From positions 112,288,542-112,352,541 of the forward strand of contig CM060704.1 in the NCBI GenBank assembly GCA_030686995.1: DNA of 64,000 nt, written 5' to 3'. Within the stretch, counting starts at the first letter, position 1, and every line of letters starts with the position of its first letter. Under the pieces are notes generated by a model, which had not been told where the DNA came from, made no database searches, and was given only the letters and a program-made list of their open reading frames with translations. Source of the DNA: Artemisia argyi (taxonomy: Eukaryota > Streptophyta > Magnoliopsida > Asterales > Asteraceae). Shown piece after piece: positions 1 to 10,998 of the stretch. Made by a program: the position numbers and the translations under genes.

Positions 1-1035
1 AACTAGCAAGATGGCTTATTTGGGATTCCAAAAAGCCAATAAGCTGAGAGTGGGGCCCACTAAGGAACTAGGTATGAACTATTACTAATCCATGCAATTT
101 ATACTAATTCTATATACCATCACAACAACAGATTACTTCTAACAATTTAGAAAGAAAAAAAAACACACCTTTTCCACAGATTCAACAAACCAGGGGGTAC
201 CATAAGTGATACCGTTAGCATAGTAACAAGGCATCCTTTTGTTAAGAATCATCGTGCTAAAATAGGGGCCAGCAATCCCCCAGTCAGCATTAGCAGGTCT
301 AACGTGCCATAGATATAACACCCATAGATCGATGTGCTGAGATTTAAAAAAAAAATTACAAATACGCTGAAAGCATTTAAGATTGTAGAAAAAAAATTAA
401 CATGCTCGCATTTACATGCCGTACAAGAGAGCCAACCATCTTTCCCTTCAAGGATGCCCAATAACCTTTCCCAAAAGACGGGCATTACACATGCATCTTC
501 TGCCCATGGGAAATTAAAACCCGTAACATCATTCTCATCATCCTTCTTATCATCCTTATTACCTTCCTTCTTATCTTTCTTGTTTGCTCGCAAATAAGCC
601 AGAATATCTTTAGGTACCATCACTCTATCTTTTGACGCACCTTTAACACGATTTAGATCCTGAAAAATTATGATAAAAAAATGTAAAGTGCAAAGAATTT
701 CACTAAAGTTTTAAATAAATAATAAGTAAAATAAATCACCTCCTTCCACGGTGGAATCTCTTCACCATCAGGCCCAGTCAACGGTAGATAAAGAGTTTTC
801 ATTTTTTTGTCCTATCACGCAATTTAGGCAGCTGTGGAGTAGAGTCAGGTAGGTTCGTGTATGGTGAAGAAAGATACTTGCTGAGTTTAGTATCTCGTGC
901 AAAAGGTACCCGTATCACTTTAACCTTTTATTGTTCGTCATCAACAACTAAGACATTATCTTTTTCATTCTCATTGTTGGATCCTTGCTTTGAATCTGAG
1001 TTTTTTGAAAGAGTGTCCAGCTCATTATCTTTTTC

Positions 1036-1300
1036 CTATAATAAAGAAAAACATCCGGGAAAAAATATTACATTATTTAATTTAAAAATATCACTCAAGT
1101 GGTGTTTTTTTGAAAAAGTATATAGATAAGACTACCTTTTTAGGAGTAGAATCAAGCTCATCATCTTTTTCCTATAATAAAGAAAAAACATTAGGAAAAA
1201 AAATTACGTTATTTAATTTAAGAAGATCACTGAAGTGGTGTTTTTTTGAAAAAGTATATAGATAAGACTACCTTTTTAGGAGTAGAATCAAAAACATATA
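1036..1300 (-). repeat. 136-bp tandem duplication of exon plus intron
   Basis: Two adjacent copies of one intron and a short exon lie inside the DUF1985 gene. Exon acceptors at 1171 and 1035 and donors at 1272 and 1136 are each exactly 136 bp apart, and both copies share the block with TATAGATAAGACTACC. The duplication created the 36-nt exon 1171-1136 (EKDDELDSTPKK), whose end repeats the FDSTPKK end of the preceding exon and whose start repeats EKDNELDT of the next. Phase is kept (36 nt = 12 codons). Confidence 0.85.
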
Positions 1301-4300
1301 TATTCATAAGAGCATCCACTGCCATAAGTTCTTGTACCTCTAGATCGCTAAACTTCTGTTGTTCCGCTTCTTCTAAAAATAAGTCACCCATTGCAACATC
1401 TTGTTCATTTACTCTCTGTAAAAATACAAGTACACGAGCTAAGCAAATAGTGTTCACTGATAGATTATAAAAATAATGATTTAGTACCTGATCATTAACC
1501 GGTGAGTCAAATAGAATTTTAACAGTTGATGCCAATATTTCAGGATCAACATTCAGCTTTGCAACATTAATATCTTCCAATACCTCTGCAGTCTTCCCAT
1601 AATCAAACTTCTCACTTTGTGCCAAAGAGTTCTCAGCTTCAGAATTCAGCTTCTCATTTGATTGTGTTTCCAAAAGAGCATCCTTCTGTTTCATTGAAAA
1701 GTTGGAAAAGCTCATAAGCTGACTATTTTAGGCTTATAAACTTAAGAAGTGGGACTACTGACTAAAATTAGTGTGTGTACTTTCTATAGGAGCCATTGAT
1801 ATGAACATGTATTGACATATAAGCTAACTATTTTTTGTCTTAACAGACTTATTTCAAAAAAGCTAAAAAGATTCAAATTCTACCTAATCAAAGTTAGAAG
1901 TTTTCCATTGTGACAAAATAGAACATAGAGAAGTAATCAAAGTTAGTACCTTCGAAACAGGAATAACAATTTCAAACATTTGCTTATCATTCTCAAGCTT
2001 ATCACTTTGGGCGGAAAACGGCTCAGCATCCGACTTCGGTTTTTTACAAGGACGTGACGCCTGTTTCAGTGAAAATAATTGTTAACTTTTATCACATATA
2101 TAATATAAATACCATTCAATATCACACACCTCTTGATCATGATCAACATCCAAAGAGGAATCAACAGTCTTCTTGTCTTTTGGTTCATGATCAGATCCAC
2201 TAGAGGGCTGCATAACGAAAAAAAATTGTTAACTGTTTAATTAAATGTATAAGGTAGAGTGTATGATAAATGTTAGGTGATAATATGACCTTAAAGTGTT
2301 GCTCAATTGCTAGCATACGTCTCTGAAAATCATTTTTCACTTCCTCAAATTTTCTTTCAAGATCAGCTGGAGAAGAAACATTGACTTCATCATCAACTTG
2401 CATAGGATTGGCGGATCCACTTGATGGCTGCGTAAAAATATTGTGTTAAGCAAGTAAATAATATTATATGTTAAATAATGATGTATTGATTATAAATATA
2501 TAACCTTGGGAATTTTCAAAAATTTTTCAATTGCAGCTAAGCGACCACCAATATCCCGTTCCATAGCCACAAGCTTTTCTCCAACAGAAGCTTCACCCAA
2601 TCCATGACAATCAACCTCACTGCGGATTTCAGTACGGACATGTGTGGTACGACGGTGAATCTGTGTGTGAACGTGTGTCTCGGTTTTCACCACTTTTCTC
2701 TTCTTTTTTTTCCTCGTACATCAGATGATGGAGATCCCGTGTTGGCAGTTTCAAAATACTCTAAACTAGAGCTCCACCATTGTGTCTTCATCTCTTTTGG
2801 TGTGGGCTCAAGTTTATTTAGTTGTGTTCTTGAATAAAAGAGACTTTCACGATCAGCTTTTTGAAACTTCATACCGTCACTCCATGTCACACACCTGGGT
2901 ATGGATTTCTCTTTTGTATGCCACCAATGCTTTGCATTAGGGAATATTTCCAATACCCATATCTGTGTAAACAACAAGAAATGCAATATAAATAATTTAA
3001 TAGGCATTTATTGCAATAAATATTTACTTTACAACAAAACCAATAATAGCTACATGTGTTCTGATGAAAGAGTGGATGTCTTAAATGTAGTGCAACTATA
3101 AGCCCAACAGGAATAAGCCCAAACTTAATTTGTGTTGAAATGTTTTAAATTTCAGTTGTCATAAGTCCAACTATAAGCCCAAACCAGAAGTCAATTGTGA
3201 AAATGACCAATTATGGCACAAAGAATGGTGCAGGGTACCTTTTTCTCAAAACAGCCCAAAACAAGCTAATTATTTATTAGATTAAGATAAAATTAAAATG
3301 ATGTAATTATTGATTAGATTAGCCTACAATTACCACTTATGCATTTAACTCTAAGATTATGCAACTTATATCACTTATCCAAACACTCCATATGTGACTG
3401 ATATGAACTTTTTATTAAGCATCAATGATTTTTAATCTTACAAACCACCACAAAAGCTCATATACTGATCAAATAAGCTAGTAGATGCATAGAAACACAG
3501 AGCTTAACGTCAACTAACACTGAATCACAGAAATGCAAATATGGACAGAAATGGAGCAGTGAAATGAAATAAGATGCAAATTCTTCTAAATTGATAAGAT
3601 CTACTTAAAATAAGCTATATTATGTCTAAAATAAGCTACTGGAACAGTTAAAATAAGCTACTGGTATGAACTTATATCACTAACTGTCTATACTGATATA
3701 ACTGAATACAATCAACTATAAGCCTATTCTAATTATGCTAGCTTATTCTAATTATCTAACAAGAACAGAAAGGTTACTGACCTTAAGAGGGAAAACAAAG
3801 CCATTCAAAGTACATTGAGGCTTGCAACCGTCTGCAATTTTAGTCAAATGAGCTTTACGGTTTTTGGAGATTGTATTATATACACTATTGTGAAACCCCT
3901 TCCATATACGTTCTCCCCATGGGAAATTATTCCATGCATCAAAATCATCAACTAATACCATCAACTCTTCTTGAATTACATGTCTCAGCTCTACACCCAT
4001 AAAAACATATTCTAATGCAAACAATAAACAAACACGGACAACATCTTCATCTGACAGTTTTTTAAATTCATCATCTGTCTCAATAAGGGGTTGTATATCA
4101 TATCCTTTAACTTTAGCTATCTTGGGAAAAACACGGGCACGGAAACTTGAAACACAATCCTCAAAATGTTTTAAAGAAACATCCCCAAATCTAAAACTAG
4201 TTAACAAACAGAACTCCTTCCTACCAAATTCTAAAGTATGATGTCCAATATCAAAATAAAAAGGGACTTTTGTATTGGCGTTCTCGATTTTTCTCTGGTG

Positions 4301-5129
4301 TAGAAGCAAAAAGTGGAGCATATGATTGTCATGCTCTTCTGTTTTTATATTTAACCAGGGACCAAACACACTCTTCTTGAACAAGTTTAAAGCATTCGGT
4401 TTCAATGCCAACTGTTTTGCTATCGTTTTCAAGATGTGTAGCTTGGTTCTCATACTGACCTTCACATCATAAGCCTACATTAACAAGAAAAGAAGACAGG
4501 TAAATAATGGATATTATAGTGATGCTACAAAGCAAAATCAAAATCTAGGATTGTGTGAAGCTACAAATAACATTTTCATATAAGATCTTATATTATCACA
4601 GTAATTTCAGAAAGACCTTATATTGTTAACTATATCCTATGGCAATAAGTATATTGAAGCTACAAATATGTATATAAGTATATTGTACTTTAACATCAGC
4701 TTGCATATGGCAATAAGAACATGACCAAATGACCTAGGTGTTTCACCAAGCGAACCAAAGTGATACGATTATCTGTCAACAAACTTCAGCGTTGATATTT
4801 GCATACAACAAAAAATACATGAGATGTCTAGTATGAAGTAATTTGAAAATACACCGCATACATTTATTGAATAGCCTTTTTGTTAAATGTTAGCCTGTCA
4901 TGAACCATGAACCAATTAGCCTGTCTAACTCAGATTGTTGGAACCTCTTTAAATGCACAGATTGTTGCAACCTCTTAAAAACTAATTGTCAAAAGTTTAA
5001 CCAAATGAAGCTATATTAGGCCTTGCTAGTATATAAATAGGGACAATCATAGATGGAAAAAAGGAAAAGGAAAATCACATCAAATGCACTAAAATTTTGT
5101 ACCTTACAACCCACATATCAATTCCATTA

Positions 5130-6060
5130 AACACTCAAGATTTTCTAAATGCCAAAAATAATTCACTAGATTTTGACATTAAAATTCTGACATTATGTGT
5201 AAGTATCATTTATAGCCCATCAGAATATTGCGTCAAGTAACCACATCACAAGATTTTCAAAATCCTTATCATTATGCCAAGAAATCACAAACTTGTAAAC
5301 TAAAAAAAAATGCATTCAGTTGCTTGTACTAAACAGATGAGGTATTTCTCTGTCAAATTACTGATGTTCTTGTTCAAGATAAAGAGTTGCTTGCTAACAT
5401 TGTGTAAAAAGATCATTATAATTGTCAGAATATTGAATACCAGCAACTACAACACAATAAATTTCAAACACATATCAGAAGGTGAAACAATCAGAAAGTT
5501 GCGGAAGGAATGATACATTAGGATGCACGTGCGATGTTGAGGTTCAAGACACAGTCTACAACTACCTATGTGATTGCAATGTTGAGGTTCAAGACAGACT
5601 TGCTTTCTAACCCATACCAGAATGCCAAGAATATACAAACTTATTGATGTTAACAAAGATAAAGACGTGTTAAGCCCATATCTGATGCCATTAAAATTTC
5701 AAGATTTTCCGAACCCATATAAGAATGACAAGAACTCGAAAACTTGTACAAGAAATGGTGCATAAGGATGACTGTTGTACAGCAACCAATGCAGTTGTGA
5801 TGTCGAGGTGTAAGATATAGACTTTCTTGCTAACCCTTATTAAAATTCCATTAAAATCTCTCCAAGATTTTCCAAACCCGTGTCAGTGTGCAAAGAATTT
5901 CCAAACCCGTGATGTGCAAGATAACGACTTACCGCTAACCCATATCAGAATGCCAATAATTCACAAACATGTACGATAAACGGTGCATTAGGATGCTTGT
6001 ACCACATGACTAACAACAATATAGTGAAGTTAAGCTTCAAGACTGAAGCTTGCTAACATT
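5130..6060. repeat. Degenerate tandem repeats in intron 1
   Basis: Within the 2-kb first intron of the DUF1985 gene, phrases such as AACCCATATCAGAATGCCAA, ACAAACTTGTAC, GGTGCATTAGGATGC and CAAGATTTTCC recur four or five times with roughly 150-250-bp spacing and much divergence. They look like an old tandem array; no coding potential is visible. Confidence 0.45.
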
Positions 6061-6453
6061 CTAGTATATTAGGCCTTGCTAATTGTCAAAATCTATGATT
6101 GTTGCAACCTCTTTAAATGCACTTAAGTTGTTTTGAACAATCAGTGTCGGCTTGCATATGGCAATAAGAACATAAACACTTCAATCCAAACACTCTATAT
6201 CCTATTTTCTATTCAAAACCATTTTTTGCCAAAACTATCGTCCTAACGAGTATACGAGGTTTTGAAACAACAAAGTTACTACTACCTTTATACATTTGTT
6301 GTTCAACTATTTGCTTCACAAAAAAAAAAAAAAAAAAAACCTTTTAGTCAAAACAAAATGGTGCATTTATATAAATATTCAATCAAACACAGACAAATAC
6401 TCTATATGGCATTTGGATATTTTAATACTAATTTTGAACATGAAACCTAACAG

Positions 6454-6514
<61 letters not shown>
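6454..6514. repeat. (TAA)n microsatellite
   Basis: About 20 uninterrupted TAA/ATA triplets lie just inside intron 1, a few bases from the donor site of the 27-nt first exon of the DUF1985 gene. Confidence 0.95.
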
Positions 6515-6515
<1 letters not shown>

Positions 6516-6636
6516 CTTACATCAACACGGTGAAAACTGGGAGCCATTGGACGTAACCCCAAATCAGATCTACTTATTGTCAGAGAAAGATGAGTATAAT
6601 AGGTGTGCGTTAACCGCAGGATAATAGAGGTTTGTT

Positions 6637-6765
6637 GATCGGAGAAGATGATGTGATCAGAAGAAAGGAGGGTGATCGGAGAAGATGAAGTGATCGGAAG
6701 AAAGGAGGGTGATCGGAGAGGATGAAGTGATCAAAAAGATTAATGGAAGAAAGGAGGGTGATCGG
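6637..6765. repeat. 37-bp tandem repeat upstream of the DUF1985 start
   Basis: Three tandem units beginning GATCGGAGAAGATGA and ending AGAAAGGAGGGT lie 90-210 bp upstream (minus strand) of the start codon at 6547. Units 1 and 2 are 37 bp; unit 3 is 49 bp because of a 12-bp insertion (AAAAAGATTAAT-like). The array falls in the leader or promoter of that gene. Confidence 0.85.
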
Positions 6766-8453
6766 TGTTTTTTTTTGGATATGATACGTATCTGCTTAAA
6801 CTCAAAAAGATTAATGGATCAAAAAGATTAATGGCGGATGTGTAAATGATAAAAAGTATTATAAAAAGTATTATAAAAAAGTAGGTACAAATGAGGTACA
6901 AATGAGAAGACTAAACATATGTACCTTTTGCTCATTCCCAATGTACTTTTTAGTACACTTTTGCACGTGGATCAATAGCCGCCGGTTGAGTAGCACAAAG
7001 GTTAAGTATTTTTGTTAGTTATAGTAGTTGGTGTGGGCCCCAGAAAATGTACACGTGTCATGTTCTGAGATAGGTTGCGGAGTTGTGCAGATGCGCATGA
7101 CCATTTGTGGAATTTACTCAAAAAGTGACCATGATGAGGACAAAAAAAAAAGATTTTGTACTAGATTAGTACTTAACTCTATTTTTTTTTTTTTTTCTCT
7201 TTATGTAATAAAAAAGCTATAGTTTAAACATCTATGCTAATTTGGTAATTTTATGATCAAACATGAGAAGTAAATAACACAAACTTATGAAAATACAATT
7301 TTCCAAACAAAAAGATACATTAGCAAACATGGTATGATGACTATTCATAATCAAGGAAATGAATCAATTTTCAAAGCTATTTAAATATGCTATATATCTT
7401 AACAAAAATATAAGTAAAAAAAATACCAGAACACATCGTAAATTGATCGCATGAGTTTGCAAAACTAAAAGCATATATCACTAACATCTCATGCAAGTCA
7501 AGTATCATCATATGATTTTGCTTGAATAATAAAATATAATTTTTAATCCAAAAGCATTCTCCTAAAATAATAGGTAGATTATATATAACATATATACATA
7601 TGATTTTGTATTTTTAGTCCACCAAATAAAAACAATTGAAACATGTTAAGTAATTCATTTCTTAATCGATAATAATATATAATCAAACCAAAATTTTAAA
7701 AACCATGTGCGTACACAGGTATTATAACTAGTTACAATTAATAATACTATATGTTTAAAAAAAAGAAAAAAAAAAGGTTTTCTTATTTTAAAGTTACCAT
7801 TATGCTAATTAAACGTATTAGTCAATATGTTTTTGTTTTGATTTTGACTAAGATTGATGCCACCTACTAGTACTGAATTGGTGATAGGGATTCATATATA
7901 GGAACATGTTTTAAAGGTTTGGGACACTTGAAAGTTCATCCTAGCTTGTGCTTGTTGATTAGAATTGCAATATATTTTGAATGGAAAAACTATACATACG
8001 ATGTACGTATTTATATACTCGCAATACATTTTTTAAAAGGTTTTTAATTGTTATTGGTGGCAGAACCAGGGTGGGTTATGAAACACCCGTTCATCGATTT
8101 TTGCGACGTTGTATTAATTTTTGTAAAAAATCTAAAATTTAAAAAAATGCACTTGGTCCCCGAAAAATGTGTTTATAGTCTTATCTTGTTTTTCGTAAAT
8201 GCACCTGGATATTTTTTTTGTTTTTCGTTCCATCCTAATTGTTGCACGCTTTATTATTTTGTTAAGTGAACCGTTAAACTTGTACTGCACCTGTACTAGA
8301 CGTGCTTGTGCTTTTTCCATCTACAAACACTAGAAGTGAGTGAATCAGTGAATGTGCATATTCTATATACTGTATTCCTAACTAATTATTGTGGTTAAAT
8401 CAACTAATGCATGCGTCATGCATGTGTTATGTGTAGAAATGTATGATTACATG
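6766..8453. other. AT-rich spacer, nothing recognised
   Basis: Very AT-rich sequence with homopolymer runs. No convincing ORF, RNA gene or bounded repeat. A short phrase at 8050-8080 (GGTGGCAGAACCAGGGTGGG) faintly resembles the start of the hAT family seen at 32443, but no partner end was found. Confidence 0.6.
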
Positions 8454-8461
8454 ATACTTCG

Positions 8462-8971
8462 TAGGGCTGTAAACGAACTGAACGTTCAGCGAACATTTCA
8501 TGAATCGTTCGGTAAAAAGTTCGTTTACGTTCGTTTATTTATTAAATGAACGAACATGAACAAAAGTCGTATCCGTTCATTTATGTTCGTGAACGTCCGA
8601 TTATGCGTTCGTTAACGTTCGTTTATGTTCATTTATTTATTTATGTTCGTATATCATATCTTTTAATTGTATAACTTTAAAATTGGTTTGTTTAAACAAA
8701 ACAACACTTATTAAACAATATATCATGCATAATTCAATAAAGTTTATGTTTGTTTGTCTATTTTCATTTATGTTTGATCGTTTATGTTCGTTTAACGTTC
8801 GTTTAGTGTCTTAATGAATGAACATGAACAACTCATTTTCTTAATAAATAAACATGAACAAGAAAATTCGTCCGTTTAAGCGTTCGTGTCCGTTTATTTG
8901 TCCGGTTAAATTTAAATGAACGAACATGAATAAATTTCCGTTCGTGTTCGTCCGGTTCGTTTACTGCCCTA
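8462..8971. mobile_element. Non-autonomous hAT element (MITE), 510 bp
   Basis: Ends are inverted repeats: TAGGGCTGTAAACGAAC at the left and the complement of TAGGGCAGTAAACGAAC at the right. It is flanked by a perfect 8-bp target duplication ATACTTCG (8454-8461 and 8972-8979), the hallmark of hAT transposition. The interior is built of many short GTTCGTTTA / AACGAACATGAAC motifs in both orientations. No ORF. Confidence 0.93.
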
Positions 8972-9039
8972 ATACTTCGTATTTCATAAATCTTTGTCCT
9001 TTTAAATATCCATCTATTAAGTACAAGTGTAGAATTGTA

Positions 9040-9233
9040 CTCCCTCCGTCTCAAAATAATTGTCATGAGACAAAAAACACAAAGTTTAATAAAAGTGGGG
9101 TCACTTTATTTTTCAACCACTCAAATAGAATATTCTTTCATTATATTCTCTAGTTATTACTAAAAAAAAATGGACAATTTTTTTGAGACATCCATTTTAA
9201 GAAATATGGACAATTAATTTGAGACGGAGGTAG
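9040..9233. mobile_element. Stowaway-type MITE (Tc1/mariner), 194 bp
   Basis: Left end CTCCCTCCGTCTCAAA and right end the complement of CTACCTCCGTCTCAAA, flanked by TA dinucleotides (9038-9039, 9234-9235). The CTCCCTCCGT terminus and TA target duplication are diagnostic of plant Stowaway elements. Non-coding. Confidence 0.93.
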
Positions 9234-9235
9234 TA

Positions 9236-9589
9236 TAAATTTTTATACCAAATGTACGTACAAGTGCCCGTACAACATATTGCCGACATAAAAAATATTT
9301 GATTATAATTTAAATAAAAATGTAGTGGTAGTATCCATTTAAAAAGTAGTGAGTGGCACGTATTTTTTATGCACAAAAATGATTTTAAATAATATCTTAG
9401 CAGTTATCCCATATACTTTATAGAATAATTTTTGATCTTTTACAGATGTCAAATAAAAAAAAAAGTAATTGTATAGATTAAATACCACTTTATAATATGT
9501 CAATCTTGTAAGGAGAAACCATTGATACAATGTCGGACATCAAATTCGATCATCTTAGAAATCGAATTGATTAGTTATTGGATGATATA
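9236..9589. other. Short AT-rich spacer
   Basis: Sequence between the Stowaway MITE and the Copia element. No feature seen. Confidence 0.6.
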
Positions 9590-9594
9590 ATTAG

Positions 9595-10312
9595 TGTTGG
9601 AAAATTTAGTGCACTTGAGGGTTTAGTTCAAACCTGGCAATGGGTCAGGAGGTACGGAGTGTACACTCATCAGGTCCCTGAACACCCTGACTCATATAGT
9701 GGTTAAGTGTTATTCAGTATCTGATGAAGTTCAGTGAGTTCACTCTTTGAGAGAGTGATACTCTGGACTGAATAGTATTCATCAGGATGATGAGTTCAAT
9801 TCTCATCATGGAGTTGTCATGTCCTCAGGGACTAGCTCATCAGTGAGTATAATGAACTCACTGGACTGAATTCAAACTTGATTAGTAACTGTTTTGACAT
9901 ATTCAAGTGGCAGTTATAACTGCATTAATGACCACGTTTAATTGGTCGTGTAACCACTAATACCTATAATTATGGAGGCAAATTAAGTGGGATTAATGGG
10001 CCGTTAATCACTCTTAATTCCATTTACTAGGGTTGAGTAATATTACCTATAAATAGGTAAATCAATTGATGCATGAAGGATAGACAGAAAACATACAACA
10101 CTTAAATGCAAAGGGTTATTGATTTGTGCCTAAATCATTAACAAACATTTGGTCTTATCCCAAGTAGATATTCGTGATACCCAGGCATTAGGGTCGAATA
10201 GTTTACTTTGGAAAGTGATAACACGATTTCAAGTGATATCCAGTAACCTTTATTGGTACGTAGTTAGGCTATTGATTATCTTAACCCTGTTGTGGGCTCA
10301 TAACCACCAACA
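9595..10312 (+). repeat. 5' LTR of the Copia element
   Basis: 718 bp, TG...CA ends. Contains a TATA-like CTATAAATAGG at about 10048-10058, also present in the 3' LTR, which probably sets the transcription start. Confidence 0.93.
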
Positions 10313-10340
10313 ATCAAAGTAAACTATTTTGTGATAATCA

Positions 10341-10998
10341 ATGGCTGCTACTATGAGGCATATGGCTGCTAACTTTTCCAAATTGGAAAAGTTTGAAGGT
10401 GTTGATTTCAGAAGATGGCAAAAGAAGATGCACTTCTTGCTGTCAAGCATGAATGTAGTGTATGTTCTTAGCACTGCTATTCCTGAAGATCATGGGGATG
10501 ATGCTACTGTGGAACAGATAAGGAAAAGAAGCAAATGGGAGAATGATGACTATGTATGCAGAGGTTTAATTCTCAATGGTATGTCTGATTCTCTCTTTGA
10601 CATTTATCAAAATGTTGAATCTTCAAAAGAACTATGGGATTCCTTGGAAGCCAAATATATGGCTGAGGATGCTTCAAGTAAGAAGTTCCTTGTAAGTAAT
10701 TTCACAAATTACAAAATGACTGATTCAAGACCAGCATGGAACAATACAATGAACTTCTTGGAATACTTGGAAGGTTTACACAACACAAAATGAACATGGA
10801 TGAGGCTATTTCAATCTCTTGTATCATTGACAAACTCCCTCCTTCTTAGAAAGATTTCAAGCATACATTGAAACATAAGAAGGAAGAACTGACACTTGTT
10901 CAGTTGGGTAGGCATCTGCGTATTGAGGAATCCCTCAGGGTGCAGGATAATGACAAGCCAAAGAGTAGCAATGCTACTGGTGCATCTATTGTCAATAT
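10341..10998 (+). pseudogene. Copia gag, N-terminal part
   Basis: Starts ATGGCTGCTACTATG 28 bp after the LTR. The protein has the Copia gag (UBN2-type) pattern: LEKFEGVDFRRWQKKMHFLL, then LWDSLEAKYMAEDASSKKFL. A 1-nt frameshift near 10733-10738 moves the reading frame, and an in-frame TAG at about 10847 replaces an expected Trp (TGG to TAG). The reading resumes through ELTLVQLGRHLRIEESLRVQ and stops at base 10998, where the solo LTR is inserted. Confidence 0.9.

Larger units (their letters stand above)
1..6547 (-). pseudogene. DUF1985 / Ulp1-protease family gene, 3' end beyond window, broken
   Basis: Best exon model, read from splice sites: 6547-6521 (start MAPSFHRVD, donor GTAAGT), 4474-3782, 2962-2505, 2427-2290, 2207-2130, 2060-1950, 1685-1488, 1415-1272, 1171-1136, 1035-740, 659 to about 300-400 (donor unresolved), and about 337-169. 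The 4474-3782 exon is a DUF1985 domain (FGPWLNIK, FDIGHHTLEFGRKEFCLLT, LDGFVFP-like end); the next exon has the family's WVLEIFPNAKHWW segment; the last exons resemble the region before a plant Ulp1 (C48) peptidase (HIDLWVLYLWHVRPANADWG). The His-Asp-Cys triad would lie left of base 1. Three lesions: a frameshift at an A8 run (2704-2711), an in-frame TAA (930-928) and a frameshift at an A7 run (802-808). Family genes of this kind are common in plants and often carried by MULEs. The homopolymer lesions could be assembly errors; the TAA is harder to dismiss. Confidence 0.82.

Noticed and set aside
1..120. Possible further Ulp1 exon at the left edge
   Set aside because: A CTCTCAG acceptor is visible on the minus strand but the translation after it does not match the catalytic region of the family.
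8046..8330. Start of another hAT element (GGTGGCAGAACCAGG)
   Set aside because: Only a weak match to the 32443 family and no right end or duplication found.
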